DNA of 64,000 nucleotides from an uncultured Saprospiraceae bacterium. GTDB lineage: Bacteria > Bacteroidota > Bacteroidia > Chitinophagales > Saprospiraceae. Position numbers and translations under genes: made by a program. Of this stretch, positions 55,110-64,000 are shown piece by piece. The notes beneath the pieces are model-generated. The model did not search any database. It was not told the origin of the DNA and was given only the letters and a program-made list of their open reading frames with translations. Each line of letters begins with the position of its first letter. Position 1 is the stretch's first letter. Location of the stretch: the NCBI GenBank assembly GCA_938045585.1, contig CALIAU010000015.1:62001-126000 (forward strand), read 5' to 3'.

Positions 55110-56552
55110 ATGTTAGACGTCAAGGTATACAAGGCACTTTCAAACACTGAAAAAAAGATCAGGAACAGGTTCACAAAGTACCTGAATTCGCCCTATTTTA
55201 ATGTAAATCAGGACATTATAGCACTTCATGCGATATTAGAAGAGCAAATTGGCGCAAAACATCCGATCACAAAAGAATTCATCTGGAAGCAGCTCCGACC
55301 TGATGAAGCCTATCAAGATAAGGTACTCAGAAGTTTACTCAATAAATTATTGGGACAGTTTGAAGATTTTTTAGCACAAGAGCAGTATCAGTCCAAGCGA
55401 TTGACCAAGACACTTTTCAAACTAAAACAGGTACAAGATGATAAATATGAGATTCTAAGGAATCAAATTGTAAAAGAAGCGAGAACCATCGAGGAACGTT
55501 ATCATGAACTTTCCGCAGACTTTCACCTTGACATGTACCTTATTGAAAATTTGTATTTCTTCATCAGTTTTGATTTCCAAAGGAAGCAGAGAAAATCAGC
55601 TAAAAAAACCTTCAGCCTTTCCAAGACGCTCCACCATCTAGATGTCTACTACATAGCGGAAAAATTACGATTTATTTACATCCAGTTATTTTGGGATGAG
55701 TATTTTGAAGGAGATAAAAATGACCTATTTAATGATGAGATTTTACGCGCTGTAAACAAGGGACGTTTCAGAAACGAAAAACTCCTTGTTGCCTTCTACT
55801 ACTCTATCCGTACACTGACAAATCCAGAGAGAGAACATTATTTTAAATCACTCAAAGAACTAGTCCAAGATAACTTTGATGTTTTCAAAAAAATTGATCA
55901 ACGATTTTTCTATGATGTGCTACTCACCTATTCTATTCGACGCATGAATAAGGGAGATAGAGATTACCTAACAGAGTCGTATAGATTATACAGAGACTCT
56001 GTAGAGCGTGGTGTGGTAATGACGGATAACGAAATGTCTCCCGTGACCTTCAGAAATATCATCGCAATTGCCCTACGTGTGAAGGAGTTTGAATGGGTAG
56101 AAGACTTCGCGGTGGAATACGTAAATCATCTGCCTAAAAGTGAACGAGAAAATGCATTGAACTTTAATTTTGCGCGTATTCATTTTTACAAAAAGGCTTA
56201 TGGGGAAGCTCTCCTATCTATGCATCAGGTAAACTTGGATGATTTGTTTTATGATTTAAATGGAAGAACATTGTTGGTAGCACTCTATTATGAGTTGCAA
56301 GAAACGGAGGCGCTCATCTCCAGTGTGCAAGCATTCAAAAATGTTTTGAAACGAAAAAAATTGAGCCAGGCTGCTAAATCTAGGTACAACAACTACCTCA
56401 AATTGGCGCAGAAGTTGGCCCTCGTAAACCCGAATGATAAACGCAAATTAAAGGTCATTCAAACGCAGATAGATGAGTTATCTTCTGTAAATAAACCCTG
56501 GCTAAAAGAAAAGATGGAAGAGCTATTACCTAGCTCAGTAAAAAGCAGTTAA
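55110..56552 (+). CDS. Hypothetical alpha-helical protein
   Basis: 480 residues, no recognised domain. It is all helical, without signal peptide or membrane segment: 'LSNTEKKIRNRFTKYLNSPYFNVNQDIIALHAILEEQI' (about 10-47) at the N-terminus, then repeated helix pairs ('LRSLLNKLLGQFEDFLAQEQYQ', 'AYGEALLSMHQVNLDDLFYDLNGRTLLVALYYELQETEAL'), resembling degenerate TPR or HEAT-like solenoids. The N-terminal 'F-x-K-Y-L-N-S-P-Y-F-N' segment looks conserved and suggests a Bacteroidota-specific family, perhaps multi-copy (not checked). Its stop and the photolyase stop on the other strand share TTAA at 56549-56552. Confidence 0.7.
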   Translation: MLDVKVYKALSNTEKKIRNRFTKYLNSPYFNVNQDIIALHAILEEQIGAKHPITKEFIWKQLRPDEAYQDKVLRSLLNKLLGQFEDFLAQEQYQSKRLTKTLFKLKQVQDDKYEILRNQIVKEARTIEERYHELSADFHLDMYLIENLYFFISFDFQRKQRKSAKKTFSLSKTLHHLDVYYIAEKLRFIYIQLFWDEYFEGDKNDLFNDEILRAVNKGRFRNEKLLVAFYYSIRTLTNPEREHYFKSLKELVQDNFDVFKKIDQRFFYDVLLTYSIRRMNKGDRDYLTESYRLYRDSVERGVVMTDNEMSPVTFRNIIAIALRVKEFEWVEDFAVEYVNHLPKSERENALNFNFARIHFYKKAYGEALLSMHQVNLDDLFYDLNGRTLLVALYYELQETEALISSVQAFKNVLKRKKLSQAAKSRYNNYLKLAQKLALVNPNDKRKLKVIQTQIDELSSVNKPWLKEKMEELLPSSVKSS

Positions 56553-57862
56553 AGCGCGTCATTGAGAGCTGCTTTGTAGGTAGCTAAACAACGCTCTCTT
56601 GCCTCCTTATGGTCTACAATTGGCTCTGGATAGGCCTCTGTTCCATACTCTGGAACCCACTGTTTTACATAGATCAAATCCTTATCGAATTTCTTCAACT
56701 GGGAGCTGGGATTAAATATTCTAAAATAAGGTGCCGCGTCGGTCCCAGAACCAGAGGCCCACTGCCATCCACCATTGTTACTGGCAAGATCAAAATCTAA
56801 AAGTTTTTCAGCAAAATACGCCTCTCCCTTTCTCCAATCCATAAGCAGGTGTTTGGTCAAAAAAGAGGCAGTTACCATGCGTACCCGATTGTGCATATGA
56901 CCTGTTGCATTGAGTTCGCGCATACCTGCATCTACCAATGGATATCCTGTTTTTCCCTCACACCAGGCCTTAAATTCTTTCTTGTTATCGCGCCAAGGTA
57001 TTTTATCATATTTTGCTCGAAAAGCGGAGCCTACTACATGGGGAAAATGATACATAATTTGCGCATAGAAATCTCGCCAAATGAGTTCGGATAAATAGGT
57101 CTCATTTAAGAGGATGGCTTTCCTTGCTTTTTCACGAATACTGATAGTTCCGAATCTAAAATGTATACCTAATTTTGAGGTTCCATTAAGGGCAGGATAA
57201 TCCCTGTTTTTATCGTAGGATTTTATAATATTTTGGCTGACAGTCTTCGAAGGAAAACTGATTTTTGTAGGCACGAATCCTATCTTTTTCAGACTGGGCA
57301 TTCGGTGTTTTGTCTTGTTATAATTATTGAATTTGATGGATGGGAATGAGCGAAAATACTTTGACTTAGAGCCCTCTCCATTTGAATTTAGAACTTCTAA
57401 CCACTTGCGTTTATAGGGGGTAAAAACCGTATAGGGAAGCCCATCGGATTTTACTACTTCTGACTTTTCAAAGATGACATGATCCTTAAATGTATGCAGC
57501 TGAATATCTGATTTTCTAAGTAACCGGGCTACCTGATCATCTCTGATTTTCGCATAGGGTTCAAAGTCATGATTCGTATAAACGCCATGGACCTTATAAT
57601 CTTTTAGAACAGTTTTAAAGGCCTGTTGTGGATTGCCATATAAGACCTTAATTGAGCTTGATTTAGCCTTTAATTGTTCTTGTAAACTTTTAAGCTGCTC
57701 GTAGATAAAGCTAATCCGCGGATCATCTTCTTTTAGTTCAGCAATAATATTCTTGTCAAAAATGAAAATGCATTGGACTGGTAAACCGGCATGTAAGGCG
57801 TGATATAATCCCGCATTATCCTCTAATCTTAAATCCCTTCTGAACCAGAATACATTTACCAT
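56549..57862 (-). CDS. phrB: Deoxyribodipyrimidine photolyase / cryptochrome family
   Basis: 437 residues. N-terminal antenna domain ('VFWFRRDLRLEDNAGLYHAL', 'FIFDKNIIAEL') and C-terminal FAD domain with 'SKLGIHFRFGTISIREKARKA', 'SELIWRDFYAQIMYHFP', 'GKTGYPLVDAGMRELNATGHMHNRVRMVTASFL' and 'SNNGGWQWASGSGTDAAPYFRIFNP', the standard photolyase order and length. It repairs UV-induced pyrimidine dimers using light; a cryptochrome-type sensor cannot be excluded. The gene overlaps the convergent hypothetical gene by 4 bp at the stops. Its ATG is 62 bp from the divergent TPR-lipoprotein promoter. Confidence 0.95.
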   Translation of the reverse strand: MVNVFWFRRDLRLEDNAGLYHALHAGLPVQCIFIFDKNIIAELKEDDPRISFIYEQLKSLQEQLKAKSSSIKVLYGNPQQAFKTVLKDYKVHGVYTNHDFEPYAKIRDDQVARLLRKSDIQLHTFKDHVIFEKSEVVKSDGLPYTVFTPYKRKWLEVLNSNGEGSKSKYFRSFPSIKFNNYNKTKHRMPSLKKIGFVPTKISFPSKTVSQNIIKSYDKNRDYPALNGTSKLGIHFRFGTISIREKARKAILLNETYLSELIWRDFYAQIMYHFPHVVGSAFRAKYDKIPWRDNKKEFKAWCEGKTGYPLVDAGMRELNATGHMHNRVRMVTASFLTKHLLMDWRKGEAYFAEKLLDFDLASNNGGWQWASGSGTDAAPYFRIFNPSSQLKKFDKDLIYVKQWVPEYGTEAYPEPIVDHKEARERCLATYKAALNDAL

Positions 57863-57908
57863 TCGTTGTTTTTAATTAAGAATCACAAGAATAAGGTCTT
57901 TATTGTAC

Positions 57909-57937
57909 TTGGAATAATATTTTTGATTGTAAATTTG
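57909..57937 (+). promoter_or_regulatory. Bacteroidota-type promoter for the TPR lipoprotein
   Basis: TTG (57909-57911) and TAAATTTG (57930-57937) with an 18-bp spacer, which fits the TTG-N(17-23)-TAnnTTTG pattern of this phylum. The ATG of the lipoprotein gene follows 29 bp after. Best promoter candidate in the window. Confidence 0.5.
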
Positions 57938-57965
57938 TTATTACTTACTAACGCACAATCAATCC

Positions 57966-58889
57966 ATGAAATACCCAACGTTAATACTCGCATTTGCTAT
58001 TCTCTTAGTTTCTTGCAAACAAGATTCCTTTGTAGACCACACAGCACTTTTTAAGGATTATCCAACTCTAGCCCCATTGAATGATGCGTATATGCAGTTC
58101 AAAGACGATGAGGCGGCATTCAATCTTTTGAATGATATTGGAAGAGTAGCCTTAGATAAGAAGGTGCCTAAGCCACAAAAGAAATTACTTTTAGAAGCTG
58201 CCTTAGATGTTGCAAATCAGAATAATCTAAATTCTAGAGCGATTGCAATACTGTATCCTTTGATTCGAGATTATGATGACGCTGAGAAAAAGACCTCATG
58301 GATGGCACAGCTTGCTGATAATTTCTTTTCAGCAAATAAAAATGCAGCAGCGAATGTTATCACCTCTGCTCTTGTTAGTTCAGGTGCTTCGGATAAGTTA
58401 ATCTCCAGTCTAGAATCTAAGTCGAGCCTAAATGGTCAGAACGTAGATGATTATATTAAGCAGTTAGGAGAAAGTATTTTTGAAAATCCGGATGACATGG
58501 GATTAAACAGAAATGCTAGCATGAACTATATCGATGCTTGTCAAGCCTATGCCCTATCCAATCCTGGAAGTAAAAACAGTCCTGAATATTTGTACAAGGC
58601 TGCAGAGGTAGCAAAAAGTATTCGTTCTTCTTCTAAATCCTTATCTCTTTATGATTGGATCTTAAATAAGTATCCTGATCATGAAAGAGCACCTACTGCT
58701 CTCTTTATTAAGGGCTTTATTTTGGAAAACGAATTAAAGAATCAGGTTTCTGCCAAGGCTGTTTACCAGCAATTTTTGGAAAAATATCCAAACCATCAGT
58801 TGGCTGACGATGTCAATTTTCTCGTTGAGAATCTAGGTAAGTCGGATGAAGAGATTGCTAAGATCATTGAGAGCAAGCAGAAGAAATAA
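57966..58889 (+). CDS. TPR-like lipoprotein
   Basis: 307 residues. Lipobox L-V-S-C (Cys about 17) places it on the outer or inner membrane facing the periplasm. Helical repeats follow: 'AFNLLNDIGRVALDKK', 'AAEVAKSIRSSSKSLSLYDWILNKYPDHERAPTALFIKGFILENEL', 'AKAVYQQFLEKYPNHQLADDVNFLVENL'. The last part (about 205-290) resembles the YbgF/BamD-like TPR pattern 'YQ-x-F-L-x-K-Y-P-x-H-x-L-A-D-D'. A role in envelope assembly or protein docking is suggested by fold only. It is followed by a very strong hairpin. Confidence 0.78.
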   Translation: MKYPTLILAFAILLVSCKQDSFVDHTALFKDYPTLAPLNDAYMQFKDDEAAFNLLNDIGRVALDKKVPKPQKKLLLEAALDVANQNNLNSRAIAILYPLIRDYDDAEKKTSWMAQLADNFFSANKNAAANVITSALVSSGASDKLISSLESKSSLNGQNVDDYIKQLGESIFENPDDMGLNRNASMNYIDACQAYALSNPGSKNSPEYLYKAAEVAKSIRSSSKSLSLYDWILNKYPDHERAPTALFIKGFILENELKNQVSAKAVYQQFLEKYPNHQLADDVNFLVENLGKSDEEIAKIIESKQKK

Positions 58890-58929
58890 GGATTGGAGAG
58901 TAAGCAAATGACTTTGAACTAAGTCTTAA

Positions 58930-58974
58930 AAATTATAGTAAAATCAAACAACGCGTTTGATTTTACTATAATTT
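58930..58974. terminator. Strong bidirectional hairpin terminator
   Basis: A perfect 20-bp stem (AAATTATAGTAAAATCAAAC, 58930-58949, with its complement 58955-58974) and a 5-base loop. It sits between two convergent genes and is the longest perfect hairpin noticed in the window. It can act in both directions. Confidence 0.85.
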
Positions 58975-58989
58975 AAAACCTAAGCTTTA

Positions 58990-61900
58990 CTAGTGTACAT
59001 AATTAATCACTATCGTAGCAATATTATTTAGTAGATCTGTTTCCGCCTCATTCATTTTAAAATGCACGGTACTCGTTAAAGTTCCATCTTGTGCTCCTGG
59101 ATCTATCGACAGGTTATAACCAAATTTATATTCTGTCATCGTATCAATACCACTGTCCCTAGTCCATATGTAATAATTTGGATTTGAATTATCAAAGGTC
59201 CACATCGCATTTTCAACTGCTTCTCCATTTAGCGTCGTCAAACTTGGGTCATATGTAATCTCCAATTTCGGATCCTTGTTCACATATACTGTGAGTGGAT
59301 CCGCAGAGTTTTGCCCTGCGTTCTGTTGAATGGATAGCACTATAGGATTTGATTCAATATTGTTCGTATTTAATACGCTCGAAGAGGCAGAAATCTCAAA
59401 ATCTGACTCACAAGGTTCTGATTCGAAGGTTACATTTAGTTTAGGTCGGCTTGACTCTGTAGCAAATTCATCTGAGGCAAAAGCCACATCGTTCCCTCCT
59501 GGTTGATGTACAAGAATTAAAGAAAAAGGTCCAGTATTCGTTATTCCTGTCAGTGTTGTAGAATACGTTGTGCCTAGAGTAAATGAACCTGACATTGTTC
59601 CTACTAAAAGATCTTGACCGGGAGCATTGCCAGTTGTCAGCGTTGTCTCTGTCCAATCTACGTCGTCACTTTTATAAATTTCTATTGTTCCGTTTCCTGC
59701 ATCTGATTCTGTCGTAAGCTCTAGTGTCAAATCCACAATAGGACTTGTAATTGCACTTAGATCAAATTTTAAATAACCTAATCGATTACCATTTTCTACA
59801 CGTAAAATATTCACATTGAATCTTGTAGTCCCTTGCAGGTAGGCATCATCAATCGCAGTCAAAGTACTACTGCCACTTGTTTCTACTTCTACGCCTTCAC
59901 AATTACAAGCACTTGTGTAGATATCATTAATAGTACAGGCATTTCCATCATCACAGGCTGTTCCTATTATGCTATCATCTTCTCCTGGGCACTGATCAAA
60001 GGCATCGCAAACTCCATCTCCATCTGCATCTGCAAGTACACCTGCACAATCACAGTCTGTTGTGTATACATCATTTTCTGTGCATGGGTCTCCATCGTCA
60101 CAGGCTGTTCCTATTAGATTATCATCAAGGTCCTGGCACATATCGAGGTCATTACAAACGCCATCGTTGTCAGAATCTAAACAATCAGGATCATCCTCTC
60201 CTGGAGATCCACAGATATTATCTGCAGATAACTCCCATAAGGAAGCATCATTTTGGGATCCAACAGGATTATTTTCAGTAGGTACTAAAGAGTGTCCTAC
60301 TCCATCTGCTTCTATAGGCCAAGGCAAGACATCATCATATTCTACTTTGATAAGTGTGTCATTTGCTAAACTCACAAATTCAATCAATTCACCTCCATTA
60401 CTTAAGGCGCCTCCATATTCTCCGAAAACAACAATATCAGGGCATTTAGTGGCAAGTGCTGTAGCATTACTCGCTATAACTAAAAAGCTTTGCGGCGGCA
60501 TAGTTGTACCAAATGGAAAAGTAAAATCTACACCACTCGTTATCTCCAATAAACTAATATCGATAGTCTCTGTGGTACTTGTATTTTTTATTTCTAAGAA
60601 CTCTAAATCTCCTCCAGGGACAGCACCAAAATCTCCAGGATTGTACATGATTTCTGTAAGCTTAAGCCAACTTAAATCTGAATTCTCTACAGGGATTCCT
60701 TGACATATACAATTATCTGTATACACATCGTTTACCGTATTGGGATCTCCATCATCACAAAATGTTCCTAATAGATTATCATCAAAGTCTGGGCAAATAT
60801 CTTGGTCATCACAAATGCCATCACTATCAGAATCTAAACAATCAGGATCATCTTCTCCTGGAGAACCGCACACATTATCTTCAGATATTCTCCATAAGGA
60901 GGCATCATTTTGTGAACCAACAGGATTAGGTACAGTAGGCACTAAAGAGTGTCCAACTCCATCCGCTTCAATAGGCCAAGGTAAGACATCATCATATTCT
61001 ACTTTGATAAGCGTGTCATTTGCTACACTCACAAATTCAATCAATTCACCTCCATTACTTAGGGCTCCTACATATTCTCCGAAAACAAGAATATCAGGAC
61101 ATTTTGCAGTTAGAGCTACAGCATTACTCGCTATAACAAGAAAGCTTTGCGGTGCCATCGTTGTACCAAATGGAAAGGTAAAGTCTACACCATCCGTTAT
61201 CTGCAGCATACTAATATCGATAGTCTCTGTGGTACTTGTATTTTTTATTTCTAAAAACTCTAGTTCTTCACTAGGTATACTGCCTAAATCTCCCGGGTTG
61301 TACATTATCTCTGTAAGCTTAAGCCAACTCAAATCTGAATTTTCTGCAGGTATTCCTTGACATATGCAATTATCTGTATACACATCGTTTACCGTATTGG
61401 GATCTCCATCATCACAAAATGTTCCTAATAGGTTATCATCAAAGTCTGGGCAAATATCTTGGTCATCGCAAATGCCATCGTCGTCAGAATCTAAACAATC
61501 TGGATCATCTTCTCCTGGAGAACCACACACGTTATCGATAGATAACCTCCATAAGGAAGCATCATTTTGGGATCCTACAGGATTCGTTTCCGTTGGTACT
61601 AAAGAATATCCACCACCATCTGCTTCAATTGGCCATGGTAAAACATCATCATATTCTACTGTGATAAGCGTATCATTTGCTAAGCTTACAAATTCAATCA
61701 CTTCACCTCCATTACTTAAGGCACCTACGTATTCTCCAAAAACAAGAACATCTGGGCATTTCGCAGTAAGTGCTGCAGCATTATTTGCTATTACTAAAAA
61801 GCTTTGAGGAGCCATAGTTGTACCAAATGGAAAAGTAAAACCTACACCATCTGTTATCTGCAGCATACTAATATCCAGAGTCTGCGTTGTACTTGTATTT

Positions 61901-64000
61901 TTTATTTCTAAGAACTCTAAATCTCCTCCCGGAACAGTACCAAAGTCTCCAGGATTATACATGATTTCAGTCAGCTTAAGCCAGCTTAAATCTGAATTTT
62001 CTACCGGGATTCCTTGACACATGCAATTCGTTGTATACACATCGTTCACTGTGTTAGGATCTCCATCATCACAAAATGTTCCTAATAGGGTATCATCAAA
62101 ATCTGGGCATATATCTAATTCATCACAAACACTATCTAGATCAGAATCTGCACACGATTCATCTTCTCCTGGAGAGCCACAAACGTTATCAAGAGATAGG
62201 GTCCATAAGGCAGCATTATTTTGAGGTCCAACAGGATTTGTTTCTGTTGGGACTAAAGAGTATCCCACTCCATCCGCTTCTATAGGCCAGGGGGAAACAT
62301 CATCGTATTCGACACGTATAATTGTATCTCCTTGGAAGGTTGCAAAGTCTATCTTTTCTCCGCCGTTGCTTAAGGCTCCTTCATATTCACCGAAAACAAG
62401 AACATCTGGACATTTTGCAGTAAGCTCTGCAGCATTGCTCGCTATTACTAAAAAGCTTTGAGGCTCCATAAGCGTACCAACAGGGAATGTAAATACTACG
62501 CCATCCGTTATCTGTAATCCACTTATATCTAGTGTCTCTGTTGTACTTGTATTTTTTATTTCCAAAAACTCCAATTCTACACCGGATACAGTTCCAAAAT
62601 CTCCTGGGTTGTACATAATTTCCGTAAGCTTTATCGCGCTTAAATCGGCGTTCAGAAATAGATTTAAACAGTGTAAGGCACTCCATTCATTCCCCTGTTT
62701 TACCCTAGCTAATAGGTTAGTAGAAGCATTGAAGACGATGTCTTCATTTGAATACAGAATGGCATCTGGATTAATATCACCTCCAGACATACGCGGATCT
62801 ACCCCGTTCGTCGTGTAGTAGATGTCTCCATTGCTATTCGGATTATCTAACTCTAGTGTATACCCACCATCCACAGCAAGCTCTTGGACTTCAACAGCTA
62901 TATTATTATTTAAAAAAAGTGGCGGGTCAATGTTTGGGTAATACCCTTCATCTCTCATTGCGACTATTAATTGATCCACATTGCCATCCATTAGGCCATC
63001 CAGCCTATCTACCTCAGCCTGCCAATGATCATCTCTCGTTCTGGTAACACCATCATCTATACCATCTCCCCATCTAGCGGATTCTGCCACAATGGCATTT
63101 CCAATGAAATCATTTATTGCACTCCATCTATCTCTAGAGTTGTCATCCGTCATTGCACCATCATTAAAGCACAACTTATATGCTCTATCTGCAAATGACA
63201 TCATAAAATCATCATTGACTTTTGATTTATTAAATACACGTGCAGATGCACTCCCTCCATTATCATTACTTTCAAAAGCAGGATGCACCCAAGCTCCATT
63301 GTTCGAATTATTTGTTACATCCCATGACCATTCGCAATCCCAACCGAAATACATAAAGGGTCCAGTTGGATTATTTCTATTACCTCCCCACCAATTGTTA
63401 TGCGGCCAATCTTGTACTCCCGTCATCCAAGAAATCAATAGGTAATCAGCTAGTTTTTCAACATCTAAATATTCTTGAAGCTCCTCATAATTATTGTCTT
63501 GAGACATATCCTTATCTAATAAAGGGCCAATCATGTAGTCATAACGATCGTCAACTCCTCCTTGATCACCACCGTGACTTACAGCAAACCAATCTTCTTT
63601 TTCTCCTCCTAGATAGGTAGAGGTAAATGCTTCATCGGGGCGTTCAACAGGATTGTATAATCCCCAGTACAAACCGTTTACATATAAGTGCACAAAGGTA
63701 CCATGGGATCCTATGCCGGAAGAGGCAATTTGTGACTGCCTATACCATTCATCCCGTGTATATGCTGTTCTATCTGGATTCCAATTTCTTGTCCAGGCCC
63801 TATTGTTTCCTGCTCTGAGTACAATCCTATCAAACTTATTTTCTGCACTTTCTGCACCAACTGGCGCATTTCTAAATATATCTGAATCCCAATTCGTTGC
63901 GCCATAAATTGCTTTAAAAGACAAACGCATAGACCTCTTTAATCGGTCGTGACTGTGTGGCTCTATCCCCCCATCTTCTTGTTCATTCTTATCAGGTGCA
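58990..64000 (-). CDS. Giant secreted CotH-kinase protein with four lamin-tail units and shared C-terminal domain (right-truncated)
   Basis: The frame is open to the window edge, so the N-terminus and signal peptide are missing; the Met at 63930 is internal ('HSHDRLKRSMRLSFKAIYG' continues upstream). About 1-320 (from that Met): CotH kinase domain ('RIVLRAGNNRAWTRNWN', 'FVHLYVNGLYWGLYNPVERPDEAF', 'YFGWDCEWSWD'). About 335-420: a chitobiase-C-like beta domain. Then four lamin-tail units of about 219 residues, each with 'LTEIMYNPGD', 'PWPIEADG', 'CGSPGED' and Cys/Asp-rich 'GTFCDDGDPNTVNDVY'. A carbohydrate-binding-like domain ('DDAYLQGTTRFNVNILRVENG') and the shared tail end it. Family known: CotH phosphorylates proteins on the spore coat; here the substrate is unknown. 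Confidence 0.9.
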   Translation of the reverse strand, partial: APDKNEQEDGGIEPHSHDRLKRSMRLSFKAIYGATNWDSDIFRNAPVGAESAENKFDRIVLRAGNNRAWTRNWNPDRTAYTRDEWYRQSQIASSGIGSHGTFVHLYVNGLYWGLYNPVERPDEAFTSTYLGGEKEDWFAVSHGGDQGGVDDRYDYMIGPLLDKDMSQDNNYEELQEYLDVEKLADYLLISWMTGVQDWPHNNWWGGNRNNPTGPFMYFGWDCEWSWDVTNNSNNGAWVHPAFESNDNGGSASARVFNKSKVNDDFMMSFADRAYKLCFNDGAMTDDNSRDRWSAINDFIGNAIVAESARWGDGIDDGVTRTRDDHWQAEVDRLDGLMDGNVDQLIVAMRDEGYYPNIDPPLFLNNNIAVEVQELAVDGGYTLELDNPNSNGDIYYTTNGVDPRMSGGDINPDAILYSNEDIVFNASTNLLARVKQGNEWSALHCLNLFLNADLSAIKLTEIMYNPGDFGTVSGVELEFLEIKNTSTTETLDISGLQITDGVVFTFPVGTLMEPQSFLVIASNAAELTAKCPDVLVFGEYEGALSNGGEKIDFATFQGDTIIRVEYDDVSPWPIEADGVGYSLVPTETNPVGPQNNAALWTLSLDNVCGSPGEDESCADSDLDSVCDELDICPDFDDTLLGTFCDDGDPNTVNDVYTTNCMCQGIPVENSDLSWLKLTEIMYNPGDFGTVPGGDLEFLEIKNTSTTQTLDISMLQITDGVGFTFPFGTTMAPQSFLVIANNAAALTAKCPDVLVFGEYVGALSNGGEVIEFVSLANDTLITVEYDDVLPWPIEADGGGYSLVPTETNPVGSQNDASLWRLSIDNVCGSPGEDDPDCLDSDDDGICDDQDICPDFDDNLLGTFCDDGDPNTVNDVYTDNCICQGIPAENSDLSWLKLTEIMYNPGDLGSIPSEELEFLEIKNTSTTETIDISMLQITDGVDFTFPFGTTMAPQSFLVIASNAVALTAKCPDILVFGEYVGALSNGGELIEFVSVANDTLIKVEYDDVLPWPIEADGVGHSLVPTVPNPVGSQNDASLWRISEDNVCGSPGEDDPDCLDSDSDGICDDQDICPDFDDNLLGTFCDDGDPNTVNDVYTDNCICQGIPVENSDLSWLKLTEIMYNPGDFGAVPGGDLEFLEIKNTSTTETIDISLLEITSGVDFTFPFGTTMPPQSFLVIASNATALATKCPDIVVFGEYGGALSNGGELIEFVSLANDTLIKVEYDDVLPWPIEADGVGHSLVPTENNPVGSQNDASLWELSADNICGSPGEDDPDCLDSDNDGVCNDLDMCQDLDDNLIGTACDDGDPCTENDVYTTDCDCAGVLADADGDGVCDAFDQCPGEDDSIIGTACDDGNACTINDIYTSACNCEGVEVETSGSSTLTAIDDAYLQGTTRFNVNILRVENGNRLGYLKFDLSAITSPIVDLTLELTTESDAGNGTIEIYKSDDVDWTETTLTTGNAPGQDLLVGTMSGSFTLGTTYSTTLTGITNTGPFSLILVHQPGGNDVAFASDEFATESSRPKLNVTFESEPCESDFEISASSSVLNTNNIESNPIVLSIQQNAGQNSADPLTVYVNKDPKLEITYDPSLTTLNGEAVENAMWTFDNSNPNYYIWTRDSGIDTMTEYKFGYNLSIDPGAQDGTLTSTVHFKMNEAETDLLNNIATIVINYVH
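60025..62650 (-). repeat. Tandem array of four near-identical lamin-tail coding units
   Basis: Four direct repeats inside the CotH gene. The same codon block (for M-Y-N-P-G) recurs at 62612, 61958, 61301 and 60644, giving periods of 654, 657 and 657 bp (218, 219 and 219 codons, exact multiples of three). Units 2 to 4 are closest to one another; unit 1 differs more. Each unit holds one lamin-tail domain followed by a calcium-binding Cys/Asp module. The similarity points to recent duplication or gene conversion. Confidence 0.9.

Noticed and set aside
1-64000. tRNA or rRNA genes
   Set aside because: Intergenic regions were read for cloverleaf-like arms and rRNA-like runs; none were seen, although a tRNA scan was not possible.

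Overview
The window looks like chromosomal DNA of a Bacteroidota member, probably of the Saprospiraceae/Saprospiria lineage. Evidence: low GC; two secreted proteins with type A type-IX-secretion (T9SS) sorting tails; a PorT/SprT-like T9SS gene next to ubiE; TAnnTTTG-type promoter elements; DUF5916, DUF4412 and LytTR families; and large secreted proteins with Cys/Asp-rich 'CDDGDPCT' and thrombospondin-3-like modules. No rRNA, tRNA, CRISPR array, insertion sequence or phage gene was seen. The last gene (CotH protein) runs off the right edge and the first (DUF4143 ATPase) off the left edge.

Layout. 1-5.4 kb: ATPase fragment, a short gene-poor stretch with a possible gene remnant, an SRPBCC protein, a hypothetical gene, a DUF4412 protein, a Tas-like aldo/keto reductase and a coiled-coil protein. 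5.5-9.7 kb: an LEA-like repeat protein, then an ECF sigma factor overlapping a protein that appears to span both membranes (cytoplasmic head, one membrane helix, long linker, outer-membrane barrel), then a lipoprotein. 10-17.5 kb: lipoprotein, MazG-like pyrophosphatase, CBS protein, TPR protein, gyrA, ubiE-porT, then a GC-rich nest of palindromes. 17.7-22.4 kb: smc-acpH-hypothetical operon. 22.6-31.6 kb: SRPBCC protein, a giant secreted beta-propeller protein, a DUF5916 barrel protein and an oligopeptidase-B-like lipoprotein. 31.6-36.5 kb: mrp-nfu-pyrF operon, and opposite it a RibF domain fused in frame to a family-2 glycosyltransferase, followed by an RluA pseudouridine synthase. 36.6-42 kb: a T9SS cargo protein and a tight four-gene operon (DUF4956 membrane protein, HlyD-like adaptor, TolC-like protein, CAT-like acetyltransferase). 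42-49.6 kb: M36 metalloprotease, then folE-fabD-yqgE-ABC-F operon. 49.8-52.4 kb: LytS/LytR two-component pair plus a fructosamine kinase with no standard start codon. 52.4-64 kb: T9SS cargo, hypothetical helical protein, photolyase, TPR lipoprotein, and a CotH-kinase protein with four near-identical lamin-tail units.

The most interesting candidates are: (a) a shared C-terminal domain of about 140 residues at the ends of three otherwise unrelated giant secreted proteins that lack the type A tail, which may be an alternative sorting or anchoring signal; (b) the DUF4956-HlyD-TolC-CAT operon, which looks like an envelope-spanning machine without a recognisable ATPase; (c) the RibF-glycosyltransferase fusion; and (d) the one-polypeptide trans-envelope partner of the ECF sigma factor. 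Unusual TTG starts are common here.
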